NCBI GenBank assembly: GCA_023265135.1
Contig: JAHFUM010000002.1
Span: 52,300-116,299, forward strand
Direction of reading: 5' to 3'
Length of the DNA stretch: 64,000 nt
DNA from: Nitrosarchaeum sp.
Lineage (GTDB): Archaea; Thermoproteota; Nitrososphaeria; Nitrososphaerales; Nitrosopumilaceae
This document shows, in pieces, positions 37,135 through 44,047 of this stretch. Below the pieces are notes generated by a model, which made no database searches, was not told where the DNA came from, and saw only the letters and a list, made by a program, of their open reading frames with translations. Position 1 is the stretch's first letter. Each line of letters begins with the position of its first letter. Both the position numbers and the translations under genes were made by a program.

Positions 37135-37968
37135 TTGAAATCAAAATTATTAATTTCACTTCTTTTACTATTGGTAGTTACACCTGCATTCGGTGTGCCG
37201 CTCTCTGATAAGACGGGACTAGTAAACAGATTGGATGTAAAGGCTGAAGGATACTCGTTTGAAGTTCAAACCGTTGCAAACTTTGACGTCAAGGATTTCA
37301 AATTCGATGAAGCTCAAAAACGTCTGACACTTTTTGTCTCAAGTAGTCTTGAAAATAATTTTGGCGAAGTGTATCTTCCACAAAATCTTTTGAGTGGAAA
37401 TCTTACTTTTTACATTAACGGGCAGAAATATTCTCCAATAGTAAAATACAATGAAAGTATTTCATTTATCACATTAAATTTTACTGGCTCTGGTGACAAC
37501 AAAATAGAAATAATTGGGACAAATTCTCTACAGGGAGTAAATCAAACTATGCCTGTTGAAAATAAAACCTCATCTGAAAATAAATCGCAAGTAAAGGGAG
37601 GTGGCTGTCTTATTGCTACTGCAGCATATGGCTCAGAGTTGGCACCACAAGTGCAACAATTGCGAGAACTGCGAGATAACCAATTACTACATACGGAATT
37701 TGGAAAATCATTTATGAGTTCGTTTAATGATTTCTATTATTCATTTAGTCCCATTATAGCAGACTGGGAAAGGGAGAATCCCGCATTCAAAGATACCGTA
37801 AAGATTGCAATAACTCCAATGCTTTCCACCCTTTCAATTATGTCACTTGCTGAAGATGGCTCTGAAGCTCAAGTATTGGGATTTGGATTGTCTGTGATTG
37901 CGCTGAATTTAGGAATGTATTTTGTAGTCCCTGCAGTTGTCATTTTAAAAGTTAGAAAGAAACTCTAA
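37135..37968 (+). CDS. CFI-box-CTERM-type membrane protein
   Basis: A 277-residue exported protein with an N-terminal signal (about 4-18) and a beta-sandwich-like N half. The C half starts with GGGCLIATAAYGSELAPQV, a variant of the CFIATAAYGS box found in archaeal and bacterial surface proteins. A hydrophobic stretch near 240-272 anchors the C terminus. The function of the box is unknown. The TTG start lies 1 nt after the eL15 stop, so the two are probably co-transcribed. Confidence 0.75.
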   Translation: MKSKLLISLLLLLVVTPAFGVPLSDKTGLVNRLDVKAEGYSFEVQTVANFDVKDFKFDEAQKRLTLFVSSSLENNFGEVYLPQNLLSGNLTFYINGQKYSPIVKYNESISFITLNFTGSGDNKIEIIGTNSLQGVNQTMPVENKTSSENKSQVKGGGCLIATAAYGSELAPQVQQLRELRDNQLLHTEFGKSFMSSFNDFYYSFSPIIADWERENPAFKDTVKIAITPMLSTLSIMSLAEDGSEAQVLGFGLSVIALNLGMYFVVPAVVILKVRKKL

Positions 37969-37977
37969 ATCCTTAAG

Positions 37978-38370
37978 TTGAAACGATATCAGGGAAAATT
38001 ATTGTTAGACAATGATACAGAAATTAACTTCTTGGCAGACAAAGTGCATGCTCATCATTGGCCACATGACACGCCAAAATGGGATGAACTGACAAACAGA
38101 GATATCGATCAGCATCTAAATAAAAACAAAGAAAAAATGCAGATAACATTAAAAAGCAATGTAATTCTAATTGACAATTACAAATTTACAGAAATTAAAA
38201 AAGTAGGACTGACCATCCCTTTGTTTAAAAATGAAAGCATTCTGGTCTTTGAGGGTCGCTTTGAAAGATTTTATGCCCATGTGCATATTACAACAAAAGC
38301 CAAAGACTATCTTGAGATTTTCAACAAACTCTTTCACTGGAGATCAAGATATTTTCCAGATAGTGTCTAG
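37978..38370 (+). CDS. Hypothetical protein
   Basis: A 130-residue soluble protein of unknown function, with a His-rich stretch (VHAHHWPHDTP) and a beta-rich C half (YAHVHITTKAKDYL). The longest frame starts at TTG 37978. A CCTTAAG box at 37971-37977 overlaps that codon and would, with the 30-nt spacing seen elsewhere, point to TTG 38002, giving 122 residues. Both are possible, and readthrough from the upstream gene would favour the longer form. Confidence 0.6.
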   Translation: MKRYQGKLLLDNDTEINFLADKVHAHHWPHDTPKWDELTNRDIDQHLNKNKEKMQITLKSNVILIDNYKFTEIKKVGLTIPLFKNESILVFEGRFERFYAHVHITTKAKDYLEIFNKLFHWRSRYFPDSV

Positions 38371-38395
38371 ATTGTGTTTTAGAAAATTTGTATGT

Positions 38396-38542
38396 TTATT
38401 TATTCCATAAAATATCATATGCTATTATCGTATTTTGTTTTGGTTTTTTCTTTTGAGCCATCCCCCATTCGTTAGGAGTATGACCTGAATTAAGCTCAGA
38501 GATTTCACTCCATCTAAATTTGGGCACTTTGGCAGTTTCCAT
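38396..38542 (-). CDS. Small conserved-looking protein (48 residues)
   Basis: The frame reads METAKVPKFRWSEISELNSG, continuing to TIIAYDILWNK. No family is recognised. Support comes from its promoter: CTTTAAG on the minus strand begins at 38572, exactly 30 nt before the ATG at 38542, the spacing found at four other starts in the window. It is likely leaderless and soluble. Confidence 0.62.
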   Translation of the reverse strand: METAKVPKFRWSEISELNSGHTPNEWGMAQKKKPKQNTIIAYDILWNK

Positions 38543-38565
38543 AATTACTGATAGTATCATTTGAT

Positions 38566-38572
38566 CTTAAAG
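38566..38572 (-). promoter_or_regulatory. TATA-like CTTTAAG for the 48-residue gene
   Basis: First base 30 nt before ATG 38542 on the minus strand, matching the pattern [A/C][C/T]TTAAG with 30-nt spacing. Confidence 0.6.
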
Positions 38573-38645
38573 AGTAGGAATGCACTGCAATCATGACTGG
38601 TTTTACTTTCTAAACGTTTAATTCAGCAGGCAATTCAATATTAAC

Positions 38646-38741
38646 ATGGGAATAATGAATACTCTACGCAAGCTTTGCGTAATGAAAAGCGTTAGAGAAA
38701 AGGCACAAACTGAAGATCTGAAAAAAGAAAAAAAGGATTAA
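38646..38741 (+). CDS. Basic microprotein (31 residues)
   Basis: The frame MGIMNTLRKLCVMKSVREKA ends in a run of Lys and Glu. An AT-rich CGTTTAA at 38615-38621 lies about 30 nt upstream, in keeping with a leaderless gene. An amphipathic helix is likely. No homology can be claimed. Confidence 0.42.
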   Translation: MGIMNTLRKLCVMKSVREKAQTEDLKKEKKD

Positions 38742-38763
38742 TTTCTAGGCTCTATTTCTGAAT

Positions 38764-38770
38764 CCTTAAG
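38764..38770 (+). promoter_or_regulatory. TATA-like CCTTAAG for the zinc-finger gene
   Basis: Begins exactly 30 nt before ATG 38794; preceded by AAT as at the other copies. Confidence 0.6.
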
Positions 38771-38793
38771 TTCATACAATGTTTAGAATAATC

Positions 38794-38898
38794 ATGACAC
38801 AAGAAAGTAAATGTGCTTACTGTAACTCTGTATTCAAAAATAACGAGGAACTTTCCAAGCATATAGACAAACTGCATAATGCTGCAGAGCCATTGTAA
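38794..38898 (+). CDS. Single C2H2 zinc-finger microprotein
   Basis: A 34-residue protein made of almost nothing but one zinc finger: C7-x2-C10, twelve residues, then H23-x4-H28, with the hydrophobic positions F14 and L20 expected between them. Such one-finger proteins occur in archaea and may bind nucleic acid or protein. It has its own promoter with 30-nt spacing. It is flanked by other short genes. Confidence 0.72.
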   Translation: MTQESKCAYCNSVFKNNEELSKHIDKLHNAAEPL

Positions 38899-38951
38899 GC
38901 ATTATTCTAATGACTCATTTTTTATTTTCTAAACTCTTTTTGTGAGTAAAT

Positions 38952-38958
38952 CCTTAAG
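38952..38958 (+). promoter_or_regulatory. TATA-like CCTTAAG for the nuclease gene
   Basis: Begins exactly 30 nt before TTG 38982, supporting that non-ATG start. Confidence 0.6.
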
Positions 38959-38981
38959 TTTTTAGAAAAATTAAAGAATTA

Positions 38982-39677
38982 TTGAAACCTATTTTGGTAA
39001 TCATGATAGTAGTAGGATGTTCTATTGTTGCTATCTTGGGAGTTTTAATTGGATTGCAACAAGTTGTAACTTACCAAGCTCAGATTGCTCTTGAAAAATA
39101 TTATGACGAATACCAAAAACGCCAAACTGCAGATTCTGCAACAAAACCCAACCCAATTACAACACAACCAACCCCAACACCAGAACCTAAACCAACACAA
39201 CTAACACCACCAACACCAGCACCTAAGCCGACCATAACACCAGTCCCGGTTCCATCATCACCAACACCTGTTGTACCTCCAATCTCTAAATCAACTTCAA
39301 AGTCATCACCAAATTGTTTAGGAAATGCCAGATGCATTAATGGAATTGTAACTAAAATAATTGATGGCGACACGATAAAGGTTGATGGACAATCCATAAG
39401 GTTTGCACTGGCATCTGCTCCGGAATTGAATAAGTCTGGAGGAACTAAAGCCAGAGATTTCATTGATAGTATATGTCCAGTTGGTTCTACTGCACTAGTT
39501 GATGAAGATGATGGCCAAACAGAAGGAAGCTATGGAAGAATAATTGGTGTGATTTATTGCAATGGAAAAAATCTAAATGAAGAATTGATAGGATCAGGCA
39601 ACGGATATCTAGCTTTAATGTTTTGTTCAAAAAGTGAGTTCTCTAATGACACATGGGCTCAAAAATATGGATGCTAA
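38982..39677 (+). CDS. Membrane-tethered staphylococcal-nuclease-like protein
   Basis: A 231-residue protein with an N-terminal transmembrane helix (about 4-26) and a long Pro/Thr-rich linker (about 52-105). A C-terminal thermonuclease fold follows (NGIVTKIIDGDTIKVDGQSIRFALASAPE). The family Asp of DGDT is present, and the usual Arg of RLxGID is replaced within RFALASAPE. Cysteine pairs near CLGNARC and at the C terminus suggest disulfides outside the cell. It may degrade external DNA. TTG 38982 is supported by promoter spacing. Confidence 0.8.
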   Translation: MKPILVIMIVVGCSIVAILGVLIGLQQVVTYQAQIALEKYYDEYQKRQTADSATKPNPITTQPTPTPEPKPTQLTPPTPAPKPTITPVPVPSSPTPVVPPISKSTSKSSPNCLGNARCINGIVTKIIDGDTIKVDGQSIRFALASAPELNKSGGTKARDFIDSICPVGSTALVDEDDGQTEGSYGRIIGVIYCNGKNLNEELIGSGNGYLALMFCSKSEFSNDTWAQKYGC

Positions 39678-39768
39678 ATTATAGACTTTTTTTGCAAGTG
39701 TTACCAAGCTATTACTTTCATCTATGTGTACGAGAATATTTTATTTACAAGAACATGATATACAAAAC

Positions 39769-39909
39769 ATGGGATTCTTAAAGAAACTAAAAGATACTGC
39801 TGAGAAAGGTATCGAAAAAGGAGCCGAATTAGGTACTAAAGGATATGACAGTGCCAAAGATGCTGCCAAAAAAGGATACGATAAAGCAAAGAAAGACCGG
39901 AAAGATTAA
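39769..39909 (+). CDS. Small basic KGYD-repeat protein
   Basis: A 46-residue hydrophilic protein starting MGFLKKLKDTAEKGIEKG, with repeated KGYD units (TKGYDSAKDAA, KKGYDKAKKD). It is probably one amphipathic helix, reminiscent of LEA- or stress-related repeats. ATG 39769 is preferred over an upstream frame extension because a TATA-like TTTTATTTAC lies about 30 nt before it. No function is known. Confidence 0.55.
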   Translation: MGFLKKLKDTAEKGIEKGAELGTKGYDSAKDAAKKGYDKAKKDRKD

Positions 39910-39996
39910 TTTCTATTTTTGTCTGTGTCACAAAATAATGTTATTTTATTTTTTAATTTAGAAAAATCAGTTGATTAATACCACTTGCTAATCTCT

Positions 39997-40629
39997 CTAC
40001 TTGGTTTTAATAATTTGTAGTATGGAGCTTTGGGACAAGAAATTCTTTTTTAATTGAATTTTAACTACAATTACATTTTTTTCAATGTCGATTTTTACGT
40101 CATCAAACATGGTTTCATATTTTTTAATTTTTTTACCGTCAGTAGCCAATTCATATTCGTTTGAAATCAGTAGTCCAGAATCAATCATCTGATTTATTTT
40201 TCTATATCCTGATGTCTGAGGTAATTTGCAACACTCTAAAATATCTGCAATGATCAGGGATTCATCTGTAACAGAGTCAATTATTGCCCTTTTATCCTCA
40301 TCTGCAAATGATTCTAGAAATATTTTTGTCAAACCTTGATCTTGAATGATAATCCAATTGTCATTTACTTTCTTTTGTTGTTTTAATTCAATGATGTTTT
40401 GCAGGAATTTTGTCTCCAATCCGTCTGCCTCTGCTCCAAAAAATTCTCTCAATACACTGTCAAATTTATAAAAGTTCTTTATGGCCTGAATAATTCCCAT
40501 GCTGTGGCGTTCCATTAGTCGTTGTTCTATCTTGTTTAAGGTGGATTTGCCAAGATTTTCCTCAATGGACTTTCGCAGAGACGGTGCCAGTAAATTGTCC
40601 AAACTGTTTTCCATTGAAACTTGGTACAA
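39997..40629 (-). CDS. Probable winged-helix transcription regulator
   Basis: A 210-residue protein. The first half is helical (IEENLGKSTLNKIEQRLMER). The second half has a winged-helix-like pattern (DILECCKLPQTSGYRKINQM, then LLISNEYELATDGKKI) similar to archaeal ArsR-like regulators. A thaumarchaeal regulator family is likely, but no ligand site is identifiable. An alternative start at the ATG five codons downstream (MENSL) is possible. The region upstream is a 340-nt gap with inverted repeats. Confidence 0.65.
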   Translation of the reverse strand: MYQVSMENSLDNLLAPSLRKSIEENLGKSTLNKIEQRLMERHSMGIIQAIKNFYKFDSVLREFFGAEADGLETKFLQNIIELKQQKKVNDNWIIIQDQGLTKIFLESFADEDKRAIIDSVTDESLIIADILECCKLPQTSGYRKINQMIDSGLLISNEYELATDGKKIKKYETMFDDVKIDIEKNVIVVKIQLKKNFLSQSSILQIIKTK

Positions 40630-40970
40630 ACATCCCGTATTAAAGTATCAAAATATCATGTCATAAAACAATATTACACCTCTTTCAAGCTTTTTTCTAA
40701 AACATAAAAAAAATGTTCGCTACTCATCAATCTTGTCTTGCAGTAATACATCTAAGACACTAGCTACTATTATGGCGCAACAACCACGGCGGAATTATGC
40801 TTGACATGTAACAACCAAATATCTGCCATAACCTATACATGTTCAGCACCGTGAGAATTGATTTTCATATTAAAATCTAATTTTTATTTATTTTTCTAAA
40901 CTTCAAATGTCACAAAATAATGTTACACTGATAATGGATTTATAATAATATGGAACATAAAATTTAGAAT
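40630..40970. other. Gap with inverted repeats, no gene seen
   Basis: No convincing reading frame. TTATGGC (40770-40776) pairs with GCCATAA (40825-40831), the 8-mer AACAACCA occurs twice between them, and CACGG (40785-40789) could pair with CCGTG (40849-40853). A small RNA or operator is possible. A TATA-like TATAATAATA near 40941 serves the next gene. Confidence 0.35.
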
Positions 40971-41192
40971 TTGTCGATTCGTAAAAACCAAGGCACAATG
41001 ATCAAGGAAGCAATCAATTTTTATCTTGAAAAAGGGATAACTGACAAGCACGATATCTATACCAAAGTTGTAGATGATCTCGGTGTTCCAAGACCTACCG
41101 TTAGAAGGGTTGCAAGAGACTTGAGAAATGAATTATTGCAAAAAATCACCTTGCTAAATATGAAGAATCAAAATGAAACTATAGATGATTAA
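40971..41192 (+). CDS. Small helix-turn-helix protein
   Basis: A 73-residue, all-helical protein. The segment DIYTKVVDDLGVPRPTVRRVARDLR is a clear helix-turn-helix. It probably binds DNA and may act with a partner because no effector domain is present. TTG 40971 is preceded by a TATA-like box 30 nt upstream. It converges with the CBS gene. Confidence 0.7.
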   Translation: MSIRKNQGTMIKEAINFYLEKGITDKHDIYTKVVDDLGVPRPTVRRVARDLRNELLQKITLLNMKNQNETIDD

Positions 41193-41199
41193 TTCTAAT

Positions 41200-41733
41200 T
41201 TATTTTACAGTCGATAATCTGTTTATCAGATCAGTCGAGGTGATTATTCCAATTACTTTTGAATCTTTGACTACTACAAGCTTGCGAATTTTCTTTGAGG
41301 ACATTTTCTTTGCTGCATCAAGTATTGACTCGTTTGGGCCGATTGTCTGCAAAGGCATTGATGCTATTCTGCCTACTGGCGTATCCAGAGGGCATCCATA
41401 TGCAGCGATTTTAGTTGCAAAGTCTCTATCAGTAATGATTCCAATGGGGGAAGAATCATTTTTTATCAAAATGGCACCAATCCCCTGCTCCATCATTTTA
41501 GCTATCTGATATACGGTTGTTGTATAACTAGCCACTATCAGTTCTTTTGACATTACATCTTTAACCAAAATCTCTGAAAGTGATTTTTCTAAATCCTCAT
41601 TCTCTGAACTCTGTTTTTCATCTGTCTCATCAAAGATATCCACCCAACCGCCACATGAACTACAAATTATCATGCCGTCGCTATTCTCATAATTTTCTGA
41701 ATCCGGAGGACATTCGCATTTGAGAATTTGCAC
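41200..41733 (-). CDS. Zinc-ribbon plus paired CBS-domain protein
   Basis: A 177-residue protein. An N-terminal metal-binding element has cysteines 6, 8, 24 and 27. Two CBS domains follow (about 55-115 and 118-177), containing GIITDRDFATKIA and GIITSTDLINRL. CBS pairs bind adenosyl nucleotides and sense energy state. The zinc element suggests interaction with nucleic acid or protein. No enzyme domain is attached. Confidence 0.82.
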   Translation of the reverse strand: MQILKCECPPDSENYENSDGMIICSSCGGWVDIFDETDEKQSSENEDLEKSLSEILVKDVMSKELIVASYTTTVYQIAKMMEQGIGAILIKNDSSPIGIITDRDFATKIAAYGCPLDTPVGRIASMPLQTIGPNESILDAAKKMSSKKIRKLVVVKDSKVIGIITSTDLINRLSTVK

Positions 41734-41868
41734 GGTAGTATCACGAAATAGTGATATTATAATTTGATTTTAAAAATCTAAAAATCTGTTCAATATTTTA
41801 ATGATTTTTACATGTTTGTTCATATTTTAGCCAATTAACCATAAATTCAATTGTCACGATATTGATCC

Positions 41869-41943
41869 ATGCAAGACAAAGAAAAAGACAGAGAAAAATT
41901 TAGAAAAAAAGCAGCCAAAGATGAAGTCCTGGCATTTACTTAA
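41869..41943 (+). CDS. Possible charged micropeptide (24 residues)
   Basis: The frame reads MQDKEKDREKFRKKAAKDEV and ends AFT. It overlaps the start of the next small frame at 41921. Weak support: only composition and position in a run of short genes. Confidence 0.25.
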   Translation: MQDKEKDREKFRKKAAKDEVLAFT

Positions 41944-42109
41944 GAAAATGTCTGGGACTGCTGTCTCCAATTCTTGGTACGTTGCAATGCATCTGGATAG
42001 ACTAAATGATGAATTACTTGCCGAGACTTATGGAAAACGTGAGGAACAAAAGAAATCAAAATTCCGTATTGAAATTATAAACTCTGAAGACAAGAAAACA
42101 AAATTGTAA
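41921..42109 (+). CDS. Small hypothetical protein
   Basis: A 62-residue frame with an aromatic and aliphatic first half (SNSWYVAMHLDRLNDELLAE) and a charged tail. No family is recognised. It lies just before the membrane micropeptide at 42164. Confidence 0.45.
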   Translation: MKSWHLLKKMSGTAVSNSWYVAMHLDRLNDELLAETYGKREEQKKSKFRIEIINSEDKKTKL

Positions 42110-42133
42110 CCTAGACTCTTTTTGCAACTAAAT

Positions 42134-42140
42134 CTTTAAG
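42134..42140 (+). promoter_or_regulatory. TATA-like CTTTAAG for the membrane micropeptide
   Basis: Begins exactly 30 nt before ATG 42164; the flanking sequence CTTTTTG...TAAATC is close to that before 38982. Confidence 0.6.
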
Positions 42141-42163
42141 TTTGTTTAACCATTACATCAAAC

Positions 42164-42265
42164 ATGAACAAATCCGTCAAGGGCGTCATTATCATACTTG
42201 TGGGGCTTGCGGCATTTTATGGAATAATGATGGCACTATTTAGCACGCCATTTTGGGGATTCTAA
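42164..42265 (+). CDS. Single-helix membrane micropeptide (33 residues)
   Basis: MNKSVKG precedes one hydrophobic helix (VIIILVGLAAFYGIMMALF), and the peptide ends FWGF. It could be a small subunit of a membrane complex; thaumarchaeal respiratory and ammonia-oxidation complexes do contain such subunits. A well-placed promoter supports expression. Confidence 0.55.
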   Translation: MNKSVKGVIIILVGLAAFYGIMMALFSTPFWGF

Positions 42266-42275
42266 AGTCAGAATC

Positions 42276-42386
42276 ATGGTATCTTATACCATGGAGCATA
42301 CTGAGGAATGTAAAAACAGAATTGACAACAGTCTAAAGCACGTCAAGTGTTTTTGCACATGCCACAAAATTATTGTAAACAAATGA
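42276..42386 (+). CDS. Cys/His-rich micropeptide (36 residues)
   Basis: The frame carries C12 and a cluster CFCTCH (C25, C27, C29, H30) that could bind zinc or copper. No close promoter is seen, so it may be read with the preceding membrane peptide, 10 nt away. Confidence 0.42.
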   Translation: MVSYTMEHTEECKNRIDNSLKHVKCFCTCHKIIVNK

Positions 42387-42420
42387 ATTTGTTTTTATTT
42401 TGTAATCGTATGGAAGATTT

Positions 42421-42501
42421 ATGGATAATGGCAAAGTTGCGCTGATTGGCGGATTTTGCATTGTTGCAATATTGTCTGTGATTCTTGTCTTTTTCCGCTA
42501 A
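42421..42501 (+). CDS. Single-helix membrane micropeptide (26 residues)
   Basis: MDNGK is followed by one hydrophobic helix of about 19 residues ending FFR. Similar in design to the peptide at 42164. Position in the cluster is its main support. Confidence 0.4.
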   Translation: MDNGKVALIGGFCIVAILSVILVFFR

Positions 42502-42541
42502 GATATTTCCTAAAATACTAGTGCTTTAAAATTATATTTCG

Positions 42542-42790
42542 TTGGGAGAAAAAGAGGCGCTAGCATTTCTTAAGCAAAGCAACAAATCCATTGTTCTTGC
42601 TTGGGAGTCTTACCGAAAACAGATTGGAAATTCAAAGAACAAGCAGCTAAATGATGTGTTTAGGCAGATGTTTAAGGCATGGACACTATCGAATCAAAGA
42701 GCAATAGAACTATTGGAAAATAAAACTGTGAAAACTGTCAAGAAATCACCAATACAAAAAGAGAAAAAATCCATCAAAGATAAAAACTGA
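42542..42790 (+). CDS. Small helical hypothetical protein
   Basis: An 82-residue soluble, mostly helical protein (EKEALAFLKQSNKSIVLAW) with a Lys-rich tail. TTG start. It ends where the convergent redoxin gene ends (adjacent bases). No function is recognised. Confidence 0.55.
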   Translation: MGEKEALAFLKQSNKSIVLAWESYRKQIGNSKNKQLNDVFRQMFKAWTLSNQRAIELLENKTVKTVKKSPIQKEKKSIKDKN

Positions 42791-43453
42791 TTATTCTTTA
42801 AGCAATCTCTGAATCATTGCCTCTACGTTTCCAGACTGTCCAAATGATACATCCCTCAGTATTCCCTTTCTGTCGACCAGAATCATTGATGGGGTTCCTT
42901 GTAATGTAAATTTCTCAAATGTCTCTGCAGAGTACTCTTTAGTTTTCATATAGTCTTTGACTCGCTGAATGATTTGCTTTCTATATTCTTCTGGTTGCGA
43001 ATCAAATTCAGGAATCTGTCCGTAAATAAACTGCATTACTTTTTCATCACTTATTTTTCCATCCGTTTTAGTTAGTTTGTCCATTGCAAGTGGAAATGGA
43101 ATTTTGTATGATAACTTGTTGTCTTTTTGCAGCTGTCCGTACATTGATAGTGCACTTTTTGTCTCGCCAACTACTTCGCCAGTCTCTGCCAGCATCTTTA
43201 GATTCTCCAAAGTGTTCTTGTCATAATCCTCAAATGCAGTTGCAATTCCTATAACTCGCACACCGTCATCTTTGTATTTGTTGTAGATGCTGATTGCCTC
43301 TGGAAGTGCATGCATAAAGCAGCCAGGACAATTCACCTGAAATACCTCAACTAGTACGATGTGATCTTTTTCCTGATCAAAGTTTGTTGGTGCCCCTTGA
43401 ACCCAATCAGATACTGCAAAATTTGGTGCCTTTTGTCCTATTATTGCACTCAT
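42791..43453 (-). CDS. Thioredoxin-fold redoxin (TlpA/AhpC-like)
   Basis: A 220-residue thioredoxin-fold protein with the active-site motif NCPGC (C42, C45) and the cis-proline segment LQGTPSMILVDRKG. An insertion of about 80 residues between the two halves is longer than in simple thioredoxins. No signal peptide is visible, so it is probably cytoplasmic and acts as a thiol-disulfide reductase or peroxidase. Confidence 0.83.
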   Translation of the reverse strand: MSAIIGQKAPNFAVSDWVQGAPTNFDQEKDHIVLVEVFQVNCPGCFMHALPEAISIYNKYKDDGVRVIGIATAFEDYDKNTLENLKMLAETGEVVGETKSALSMYGQLQKDNKLSYKIPFPLAMDKLTKTDGKISDEKVMQFIYGQIPEFDSQPEEYRKQIIQRVKDYMKTKEYSAETFEKFTLQGTPSMILVDRKGILRDVSFGQSGNVEAMIQRLLKE

Positions 43454-43558
43454 TATATCGTGTTGATTTATTTTCCATTAAATACATAACGGCTCTTCAA
43501 ATTTTTGGCAAAATATTCAGGGTAACCTAATATAGGATATAAGAAACTTGAAAATAAA

Positions 43559-44047
43559 ATGCATGCAGTAACTCAGGACAGATTAGAACTTTTCTCAGAG
43601 ATGGAGGAAAAATATGAAAAAAAAGACACTGCATATTTTGTAAATCTTTTGACTCATCCGGATTATGTGATAAGGACCAGAGCTACATGCATACTGGTTG
43701 ATTTTGGCGGCGAGGACAAAGTTATACATGTCGCCCGAGTTTTGAAAAATGATTCAAACGAACTTGTAAGACATGAGGCGGCATTCTCTTTGGGTCAGAT
43801 GTGCTATTCTAGTTGCATACCTGCTCTTTCTGATGCTACTTTACATGACCCTAGCATGTTTGTGAGACATGAAGCAGCAATTGCACTTGGAGTGATTGGC
43901 TCAAAGGAGGCAAAATCCGTTTTGGAAAAAGCATTAAAAGATCCTGACTTACCAGTAGTAGAGTCTGCAGTGGTCGCATTATCTAATATTGAATTTATGG
44001 AAAAATTAAGCAAGAACGTAAAGTTTGCAAAACTGACAGGTGGATGA
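43559..44047 (+). CDS. HEAT-repeat protein
   Basis: A 162-residue helical-repeat protein. Three to four HEAT/PBS-lyase-like repeats are visible (LVRHEAAFSLGQM, FVRHEAAIALGVIG, PVVESAVVALSNI). It resembles the repeat part of deoxyhypusine hydroxylase-like and phycobilisome-lyase-like proteins, without a metal site of its own, and is likely a protein-binding scaffold. It overlaps or abuts the cupredoxin gene that follows. Confidence 0.82.
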   Translation: MHAVTQDRLELFSEMEEKYEKKDTAYFVNLLTHPDYVIRTRATCILVDFGGEDKVIHVARVLKNDSNELVRHEAAFSLGQMCYSSCIPALSDATLHDPSMFVRHEAAIALGVIGSKEAKSVLEKALKDPDLPVVESAVVALSNIEFMEKLSKNVKFAKLTGG

